A stretch of DNA of 64,000 bases from Methanofollis liminatans DSM 4140 (GTDB lineage: Archaea > Halobacteriota > Methanomicrobia > Methanomicrobiales > Methanofollaceae). The DNA lies in NCBI RefSeq assembly GCF_000275865.1, contig NZ_CM001555.1, positions 2,196,967 through 2,260,966 of the forward strand. The letters run 5' to 3'. Made by a program: the position numbers and the translations under genes. The stretch's first letter is position 1. Every line of letters starts with the position of its first letter. Positions 25,880 through 32,205 of this stretch are shown one piece after another. A model generated the notes under the pieces. That model was not told where the DNA came from, ran no database searches, and saw only the letters and a program-made list of their open reading frames with translations.

Positions 25880-28800
25880 ATGCCCCATAAGCATACCCCC
25901 ATGATGCCCCCCTTTCCCTCGCTCCGCCTCCCGGAGCGCTGGCAGATCCCCGTCCTGGCCGTCGCCGGAGTGGGAGCGCTGGCAGCGACCACGATGGCGG
26001 CCGCAGCCGGTTTTACTGCCGTTATCGCCCAGACCTTCTATATCCCGATCATCCTGGCGGTCGTCTGGTACCGCTGGCGCGGGCTTGCGGTGGTGGCCGC
26101 CATTACCGCGGCGTATATCCCGATCCTTGGATGGTTTACCGGGTTCGCCTCCCCGGCATTCCCCGAAGCGGTCGCCCGCGCCGCCGTCATGATCGCCGTC
26201 GCCATGGTGCTGGCGGCGCTCTCCTCCCACGTGAGCGCCCTTGCGCGCGACTATCCCGGCATCTTCCAGCACGCCGGCGACGGATACATCATCGTCGATC
26301 AGCAGTCGCTTGCTGTTCTGGACCTGAACCGGACGGCGGCAGAGATGATCGGGTTTGCGCCGTCCGAGGTCGTGGGCCGCTCGCTCGTCTCCCTGTTTGC
26401 CGATCCCGCGACGGCCGAAGGGACGGCAGAGGCGCTGAAGGCCGGGCAGGACCTCGACGTCCTCGAAGCGGCGCTCACGATGCGGGGCGGCGGCGTCCGC
26501 TGGGTCAGGATCGTCTCGGGTTCGCTCCCCGAAGATCGGGTGGTCTGCACCCTCCTGGACATCTCCCGGCAGAAAGAGGACGAACGGACGATGAGGGCCC
26601 TTGCCAGGCTCGCCGGGGAAAGCCCCGACCCAGTCCTCAGGATCGGGCCGGGAGGGCAGATACTCTATGCAAACGAGGCGGCGATGGCGGTCATCGGGGC
26701 CGAAGCGCCCGGGGAGAAGAGTGAAGCACGGGCGGCACTCTCCCGCGCCGCCGCGGAGGCGACGGCCACCGGCGACCAGGTCGAACTCGAAGTCCGGGTC
26801 GGCAACGGGACCTTCCTGATCACGGTCGTCCCGATCGAGGGGGAAGACTACGTCAATCTCTACGGGAAGGATATCACCGGAATAAAGGCGGCGGAGACGG
26901 CGATCCGGCTGAACGAACAGCGTCTCGAAGCTCTGAGGGGGCTGGACCGGATGTACGACGCCCCCTTAAAGGCGATCACCGACTACGCCCTTTCCTGCGC
27001 CATATCGATGACCGGGAGCGAACACGGGTATTTCGCCTTCCTGGACCCGGAAGAGCGGACGCTGACGATGCAGTCCTGGTCAGACCGGGCGATGGCCGTC
27101 TGCCGGGTGGAGAACCCGCAGAACACGTATATCCTCGCCGAGACCGGGCTCTGGGGCGAACCGGTGCGGCAGCGCCACAGGGTGATCCTCAACGACTACG
27201 CCGCCCCCTCGCCGTTGAAGAAAGGCACCCCGCCGGGCCACCCGGCGATCAGGCGGTTTTTAAGCGTCCCGGTCTTCGAGGGGGAGCGGATCGTGGCGGT
27301 GGCCGGGGTGATCAACAAGGCCGCTCCCTATGACGAGGACGACGCCCGCCAGTTCTCCCTGCTGATGACAGGGATGTGGGGGCTGGTCAGGAGAAAACGG
27401 TATTCCGACGACCTGAAACGCTCGGAGGCCCTCTACCGCACGATCTTCGAGGCGACCGGGGCGGCGACGATGATCCTGGACGGCGACGGCATGATCGTCC
27501 ACGCCAACGCGCGGTTCAGGCATTTCGGCTACGACCCCGCCGATATCGTCGGCCGGAGCGCCTGGACGTCGGTCTTCGACGGCCCGATGCACAATGCGGG
27601 CTGGCAGTACCACCAGATACACCGCATCGAGCGGGAGAAGGTGCCGGTGTACGAGGGGCAGGTGCTCGACGCCGACGGGAAGGTGCGCGACGCCCTGGTG
27701 ACCGCCGCCATGATCCCGGAGACGGACCTGAGCGTGGTCTCGGTGATGGACATCACGCCCCTGAAGGAGGCGGAGCGGGAAATTGCCGTCAAGAACCGCG
27801 AACTCGCCGCCCTTGCGGAGGTCTCGGCGATCACTTCGTCGCTTCTGCCGATCCCCGAGCGTCTGGACGCCGCCCTGGCAAAAGTGCTGAACCTCATGGA
27901 CTTTGAGACCGGGGCGATCTACCTCTTCGAGGGGAAGGGGGATGTCGGCGTCCGCGTCAGCCAGCGCTGGCCGGCCGACATGGAGGCGCCATACGAGATC
28001 AAACGGCTGGCGGTTCCCTCCGAGCCGCGGTATTCGTCAGACCGGCCCGAGGGCGTCCCCCCGCATATCAGGGAAAGGTTTGCGTCCTACGCCTCGATCC
28101 CGCTGAAGGTCGGGGACGAAATCTCCGGCACCCTGAACATGGCGACGCGAAGGGAGCACGTGTTCACGACCGGGGAGCGGGAGTTCCTGGAGACGTCCGG
28201 GCGGGCGATCGGGGGGGCGGTGCTGCGGGCGCGGTTCAGCGAGGACCTGGAACGGGCGAACGCCGACGCCAACCTCTACCTGGACATCATGACGCACGAC
28301 ATCAACAACGCCAACACGGTGGCGGTGGGCTACTGCGGCCTGCTCCTGCCCAGGCTCGCCGGGAAGGAGCACCTGATGGCGAAGAAGGTGCTCGCCGGGA
28401 TCAGGCAGAGCATCGAGATCATCATGAATGTCTCGACCTACCGCTCCCTGAGCCAGCGGGCGACGCGGGTCGAGCCGGTGCCGCTGGACGCCGCCATCAG
28501 GAGCGAGATCGCCCGGTTCTCCGAGCTGGATATCAGGTACGCGGGGACCGATGCGGTCGTGATGGCCGACGACCTCCTCACCGAGGTGTTCACGAACCTG
28601 ATCGGGAACGCCGGGAAGTTCGGGGGGCCCGAGGTGACCGTCTGGATCGCGGTGGTGAAGGAGGACGACCGCGTGGCGGTGACGGTGGCCGACAACGGCC
28701 CCGGCATCCCGGACGACCAGAAGGAGAACGTCTTCGGGCGGTTCGTGCGGAACGCCCCGCGGGTCTCGGGCAAGGGGCTCGGGCTCTGGATCTGCCGGAT

Positions 28801-28906
28801 GCTCGCCGAGCGCTACGGCGGGAGCATCGCGGCCGGGGACCGCGTGCCGGGCAGTCCGGGGGAGGGGGCGGCGATCACCCTGGTGCTGCGGCGGGCCGGG
28901 GATTAA
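25880..28906 (+). CDS. PAS/GAF sensor histidine kinase, membrane-associated
   Basis: A 1008-residue kinase. Three hydrophobic helices (about 22-110) are followed by a PAS domain (about 125-235), a second PAS-like region (about 240-340), a GAF domain (about 350-500), a third PAS (about 510-630), a second GAF (about 640-790) and the catalytic core. The core has the phosphoacceptor H in I-M-T-H-D-I-N-N near residue 806, the N box T-N-L-I-G-N-A, D-N-G-P-G-I-P and G-K-G-L-G-L-W. No response regulator is adjacent. ATG at 25910 is an alternative start. Confidence 0.93.
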   Translation: MPHKHTPMMPPFPSLRLPERWQIPVLAVAGVGALAATTMAAAAGFTAVIAQTFYIPIILAVVWYRWRGLAVVAAITAAYIPILGWFTGFASPAFPEAVARAAVMIAVAMVLAALSSHVSALARDYPGIFQHAGDGYIIVDQQSLAVLDLNRTAAEMIGFAPSEVVGRSLVSLFADPATAEGTAEALKAGQDLDVLEAALTMRGGGVRWVRIVSGSLPEDRVVCTLLDISRQKEDERTMRALARLAGESPDPVLRIGPGGQILYANEAAMAVIGAEAPGEKSEARAALSRAAAEATATGDQVELEVRVGNGTFLITVVPIEGEDYVNLYGKDITGIKAAETAIRLNEQRLEALRGLDRMYDAPLKAITDYALSCAISMTGSEHGYFAFLDPEERTLTMQSWSDRAMAVCRVENPQNTYILAETGLWGEPVRQRHRVILNDYAAPSPLKKGTPPGHPAIRRFLSVPVFEGERIVAVAGVINKAAPYDEDDARQFSLLMTGMWGLVRRKRYSDDLKRSEALYRTIFEATGAATMILDGDGMIVHANARFRHFGYDPADIVGRSAWTSVFDGPMHNAGWQYHQIHRIEREKVPVYEGQVLDADGKVRDALVTAAMIPETDLSVVSVMDITPLKEAEREIAVKNRELAALAEVSAITSSLLPIPERLDAALAKVLNLMDFETGAIYLFEGKGDVGVRVSQRWPADMEAPYEIKRLAVPSEPRYSSDRPEGVPPHIRERFASYASIPLKVGDEISGTLNMATRREHVFTTGEREFLETSGRAIGGAVLRARFSEDLERANADANLYLDIMTHDINNANTVAVGYCGLLLPRLAGKEHLMAKKVLAGIRQSIEIIMNVSTYRSLSQRATRVEPVPLDAAIRSEIARFSELDIRYAGTDAVVMADDLLTEVFTNLIGNAGKFGGPEVTVWIAVVKEDDRVAVTVADNGPGIPDDQKENVFGRFVRNAPRVSGKGLGLWICRMLAERYGGSIAAGDRVPGSPGEGAAITLVLRRAGD

Positions 28907-28944
28907 CCTTTAATAGCGAGGAAGGGGAATATGATCTGGTACCT

Positions 28945-29015
28945 GCGATAGTAGTCTAGTGGTAGGACAGGGGCTTCCCAAGCCTCTAACTCGGGTTCGA
29001 ATCCCGGCTATCGCA
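28945..29015 (+). tRNA. tRNA-Gly (anticodon CCC)
   Basis: A 71-base cloverleaf with acceptor arms GCGATAG and CTATCGC, an anticodon stem-loop GGGGC-TTCCCAA-GCCTC (anticodon CCC), a T-arm GGGTTCGAATCCC and discriminator A. No intron. The accessory replicon-like region begins right after it, so it may serve as an integration site. Confidence 0.96.
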
Positions 29016-29196
29016 TAAAAGAGCGTTTTTTGCGGCCTTTTGTGAGGGAAGGGCTGTTTTTTTGGGTTGCGAGGGATTGTTTTTGTGTGCGGCGTCGCCG
29101 GGAGCGACAGGTGTTCCCGGGAGGATTCGGCGGCGGAGATGGGCATCACAGAAAAAGAGTTCGACAAAGCCAAAATAGTGGGAAATACCAGGCGGC

Positions 29197-29334
29197 TCAC
29201 TTGAGCTTTTTCTCGAGTTTCTTGAGTTTCTTCCTGGCGGCCTCGCTACCTGCAGCCGCCTGCTGCGAGAGCTCTTCTGCCTTGGCCTTCTGCACTTTTT
29301 TCAGCTTTTCCAATTGTTTCTTACTCGTTGGCAT
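29197..29334 (-). CDS. 45-residue Lys-rich helical small protein
   Basis: A short protein beginning M-P-T-S-K-K-Q-L-E-K-L-K-K and ending in repeated K-L-K-K-L-E-K-K, with a central Ala-rich turn. Heptad-like Leu spacing predicts an antiparallel helical hairpin or coiled coil. A GAGGT ribosome site lies nine bases before the ATG at 29332-29334, and a TATA-like AAGATAAATAG sits upstream. Its strong positive charge fits nucleic-acid binding, but no family is recognised. Confidence 0.6.
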   Translation of the reverse strand: MPTSKKQLEKLKKVQKAKAEELSQQAAAGSEAARKKLKKLEKKLK

Positions 29335-29584
29335 ACCATTACCTCGCTACGCGTTTGGCCCGTTCTATTTATCTTTTTTCGCCGTATAAATACCCTGGTA
29401 TCGCTGTACCAGCCCGGAAAATCTTCGGGTACGAGAAACTCGAAAACGATTCAACCGACATTCGGCACCACTTTTTTTCAGGAGGGGTACTGTTCAACAA
29501 CGCCATTTCTCTTTCATTGCTCAAATGCCCACAGGACGGAGATATCCGAAAAATAGCCAGGAATGCCCGGATATCCGCCCCAAA

Positions 29585-29606
29585 AAAGGGGGAGCGATCC
29601 CCCTTT
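29585..29606 (-). terminator. Hairpin plus T-tract terminator of the 29605 gene
   Basis: On the minus strand AAAGGGGGA-TCGC-TCCCCCTTT forms a nine-base-pair stem immediately at the stop codon and is followed by a run of six T, the best terminator-like structure in the window. Confidence 0.8.
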
Positions 29607-30108
29607 AGTTCAGGGCCGCGACCCCGTCCGCCCAGGTTTCGACGGTCGCAAGAACGGCGTCGTCCTCGTACGAGGTGATCCGCACGCTCTCGCGGGCCAG
29701 GGCGACGTAGTAGGTCTCGCCGTTCGCGTCGTGGCACTTCAGCTGGCAGCTGAAGGTGTCGGCGTCCGGGTTCCTGACGGCGTCGCCCCCGAGCGCAGTC
29801 TCAAGGGCCGCATCGTTCAGGACGGCGGTCGCCGCGGCGTTGAAGGCCGCCATGTCGGGCGCCCTGACGGTGACGGTCCCGACGACATTGCCCTCGACGT
29901 CCTCGTAGTTCACCCGGAGGGTGTAGGACTCGCGGTTGCGCTCGACGCCTGAATGGGTCGAACCGCTCTGCACGTAGTCCACACACCCGAAGGGGTTGTC
30001 GGCGATGACGCCGGCGACGATCGCCTCGAAGGCCGCGATATTCGCAATCGGGGCCGGGATCTGCCGCACAGCGGTCTTGGTGTTGCTGGTCTCGACAAAG
30101 TCTGCCAT
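29605..30108 (-). CDS. Hypothetical 167-residue protein of the integrated element
   Basis: An acidic soluble protein rich in Ala, Asn and Asp. It has R-A-P-D-M-A-A-F-N-A-A, S-C-Q-L-K-C-H-D-A-N-G-E-T-Y-Y and R-I-T-S-Y, the last two giving beta-strand predictions. I recognise no family. It has AGGAGAAAC before the ATG at 30106-30108 and a strong terminator, so it is probably expressed by itself. A TATTAC-N5-GTAATA operator lies 51 bases upstream. A similar A-A-F-N-A-A string appears in a broken frame near 36745. Confidence 0.7.
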   Translation of the reverse strand: MADFVETSNTKTAVRQIPAPIANIAAFEAIVAGVIADNPFGCVDYVQSGSTHSGVERNRESYTLRVNYEDVEGNVVGTVTVRAPDMAAFNAAATAVLNDAALETALGGDAVRNPDADTFSCQLKCHDANGETYYVALARESVRITSYEDDAVLATVETWADGVAALN

Positions 30109-30158
30109 GTTGTGTTTCTCCTGCCCGTATGCTCCCGGGTGCATATCAGGCACATTAC

Positions 30159-30179
30159 AATATTACCTCAAGTAATATT
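30159..30179. promoter_or_regulatory. Operator palindrome AATATTAC-N5-GTAATATT, copy 1
   Basis: Perfect eight-base arms around CTCAA, in the divergent interval between the genes at 29605-30108 and 30188-30454. The core TATTAC-N5-GTAATA recurs at 36620-36636. Confidence 0.65.
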
Positions 30180-30187
30180 AATCTACC

Positions 30188-30454
30188 TTGACCGCCAACT
30201 CCCTGGTGGATATGGAGGAGAGGAGCACCCGGGAACTGGTCATCGAGACCGCCCGGGACGTGAAATGGATCTGCCGGACCCTCTCGAGGATGGAGGAGGA
30301 GGGGACCTGCCGTGAGGGGCGGCTCCGTGCGCTAGAGGGGTGGCAGAGCGAACAGGTGGGGGAGAGCAGAAGGGACCGGCAGATCGCCGCCGGGGCGGGC
30401 GGGATCGTCGGCGGGGCGGTGGCGATCGTGCTGCAGATGTTCGGGTGGGGGTGA
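30188..30454 (+). CDS. Holin-like small membrane protein
   Basis: An 88-residue protein with a charged helical N-terminal 65 residues and one C-terminal transmembrane helix (I-A-A-G-A-G-G-I-V-G-G-A-V-A-I-V-L). This layout is like phage hemolysin/holin XhlA-type proteins and small plasmid-encoded membrane proteins; no family is proven. The start is TTG at 30188; GTG at 30206 or ATG at 30212 are alternatives, the last after GGTGG. It reads away from the operator at 30159. Confidence 0.6.
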   Translation: MTANSLVDMEERSTRELVIETARDVKWICRTLSRMEEEGTCREGRLRALEGWQSEQVGESRRDRQIAAGAGGIVGGAVAIVLQMFGWG

Positions 30455-30481
30455 GGGGTTTACCCAGGTGCCCCGGGCACC

Positions 30482-30605
30482 ATCACGCACTGATCACGCA
30501 TTATCACGCACATATCCACACATTATCCACACCTCTGGAACACGGGACATCAATCTGGCGGATTATAAGCGTTATTTTCACAATATCGCCACGATAATAT
30601 CCACA
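30482..30605. repeat. Phased octamer repeats, candidate replication origin
   Basis: ATCACGCA at 30482, 30493 and 30503 is followed by TATCCACA at 30513 and 30524, then again at 30598. The first five are 10-11 bases apart, one helical turn. AT-rich DNA follows (30545-30600). It lies about 400 bases upstream of the Orc1/Cdc6 gene, which supports an iteron-type origin reading. Confidence 0.5.
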
Positions 30606-30607
30606 CA

Positions 30608-30880
30608 TCAGACATCAGGCACCGGCCCCTGCGCCAGCACATAATGCGTCTTCTTCTTTGAAGGGCTCCTGCGTTCCAGGATACCGAATTCGGCCAGGGC
30701 TTTCAGCTCCTTGAGGGCAGTGGTGGCCGAGACGCCGGCGGTGTTGGCGAAGGCGGAGAGGAGTTTGTAGAAGGTGCTGCTCACCTCTTCCTTGAAGTCG
30801 ATCCGCCGCCCTTCATAGCGGGCGAGGAGGGAGGAGAGGTCAGCCGTGGGGGGTTTCATCGCTCTTTTCGGGTGGTGCAT
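30608..30880 (-). pseudogene. Internally deleted AlbA_2-type / winged-helix protein remnant
   Basis: A 90-residue frame. Its first half (R-R-I-D-F-K-E-E-V to L-L-S-A-F-A-N-T-A-G) matches the start of the AlbA_2 (schlafen-like) domain, which normally goes on G-G-x-L-x-I-G-V for another 100 residues. Here it jumps straight to a C-terminal winged-helix-like tail (T-T-A-L-K-E-L-K-A-L-A-E-F-G-I-L-E-R-R). The domain core is therefore missing. An in-frame deletion derivative that still expresses is possible. Confidence 0.5.
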
Positions 30881-30996
30881 GCGTTCATTTATACTATGCG
30901 GATGGGGAGGCGGCGGTACTGCGGGTGCTCGGGCGGGGGTAAAGGCGGGTTCACTTTCACCCCGCGCACGCCTCCCCCTTTTATAATTCAGGGTTC

Positions 30997-32199
30997 ATGG
31001 ACTCCCCCATGAAACATTCCCCCCTCATGAGCGACCAGACACTCTTTCGCGACCCCGACCTCTTCGATTTTGACCACCCTCCCGAGGAGTTCAACTACCG
31101 CGACACCCAGATGAACGACCTCGCCCTCGCCCTGCGGCCGGCCGTCCAGGGTTTTTCTCCGTTGAACACCGTACTCCGCGGCCCGCCCGGCACCGGCAAG
31201 ACCACCGCCGTCCGCCGGATCTTCGCCGAAGTCGAGGAGGCGACGCAGCGGATCGTCCCGGTGCTCGTCTCCTGCCAGGTCCACCGGACGGTCTATGCGG
31301 CCTTCGCCCAGGTCCACCGCGCCCTCTTCGGCCAGACGCCCCCCGAATCCGGCGTCCCGCTCACGCGGCTCATGGGCCGGATCGCCGGCGAACTGACCGG
31401 TCGGGGTGCGGTGCTCGTCGTCTGCCTCGACGACGCCGGGTATATCGTCCCGGGCGGCGTGCTCAACGACCTCCTCGCCGGCATCCTCAGGATGCCCGAA
31501 GGCTATCCCGGGACGCGGACCGGCGTGGTGCTGACCCTCTCGGAGATCGATATCGACCTCTCCCGCTGCCTCGACCCGGCGACGCGCTCGGTGCTCCAGG
31601 CGTCTGAGGTCTTCTTCCCCCTCTACACGCGGGAGGAGACACGGGGGATCCTCGCCGACCGCATCAGGGCCGGGCTGTACCCCGGTGTCGTGCCCCCGGC
31701 CGTCCTCGACCTCCTGGTGGAGCGGACCTATGGCTGCGGCGACCTCCGCGTCGGGCTCGCCACGATCCGCCGGGCGGCCATAGCGGCCGAACAGGACGCC
31801 AGGACTGAGGTGACGGCGGCGGACATCCTCGCCGCCTACGAGGTCTCCCGGCACCTGGAGACGGCGATGACGGTCGGGCTCCTGGACGCCGGGGAACGGG
31901 CGGTGCTCGACGCCGTCCTGGAGGCGGACCGGGAGGAGGAAGAGGCGGTGATCGCCGGCACGGCGTATATCCGGGCCAGGGAAAAGATGCCGATGAGTTA
32001 TACGGGGTTTTACCACCGGCTGCACAAACTGGAGCGCCTGCGGCTGGTGGACCTGCTGGTGGTCAGGGGGATGGGGCAGACCCGGGTGATCCTGGTCAGG
32101 GAAGGCGTGGAGGAGGCGCTCTCCGCCACGGGTCAGGCGGGGGCGACCGGGATCGCCGCCGGGTGTGCCGGGGTCTGTGAGGATGAGACGTGGCGATAG
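30997..32199 (+). CDS. Orc1/Cdc6-type replication initiator
   Basis: A 400-residue AAA+ protein with Walker A G-P-P-G-T-G-K-T-T at residues 62-70, Walker B V-L-V-V-C-L-D-D near 138-145 (D-D rather than D-E), sensor and arginine-finger segments (C-L-D-P-A-T-R-S-V-L), and a C-terminal winged helix. It would bind origin DNA and load a helicase. TATA element TTTTATAATT at 30978-30987 places the transcript start near ATGs at 31012 or 31027, so a leaderless shorter form is likely. It probably belongs to the integrated replicon rather than the main chromosome. Confidence 0.88.
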   Translation: MDSPMKHSPLMSDQTLFRDPDLFDFDHPPEEFNYRDTQMNDLALALRPAVQGFSPLNTVLRGPPGTGKTTAVRRIFAEVEEATQRIVPVLVSCQVHRTVYAAFAQVHRALFGQTPPESGVPLTRLMGRIAGELTGRGAVLVVCLDDAGYIVPGGVLNDLLAGILRMPEGYPGTRTGVVLTLSEIDIDLSRCLDPATRSVLQASEVFFPLYTREETRGILADRIRAGLYPGVVPPAVLDLLVERTYGCGDLRVGLATIRRAAIAAEQDARTEVTAADILAAYEVSRHLETAMTVGLLDAGERAVLDAVLEADREEEEAVIAGTAYIRAREKMPMSYTGFYHRLHKLERLRLVDLLVVRGMGQTRVILVREGVEEALSATGQAGATGIAAGCAGVCEDETWR

Positions 32200-32205
32200 G
32201 GGGGA

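Noticed and set aside
28993-29015. Attachment-site duplication of the tRNA-Gly 3' end
   Set aside because: I searched by eye downstream to about 37 kb for a second copy and found none, so no att site is claimed.
28910-29200. A 96-codon minus frame over tRNA-Gly
   Set aside because: It is the complement of the tRNA and its flank, with no start signals.
30513-30531. TTATCCACA looks like a bacterial DnaA box
   Set aside because: Archaea lack DnaA; the match is better explained as part of the phased octamer array.
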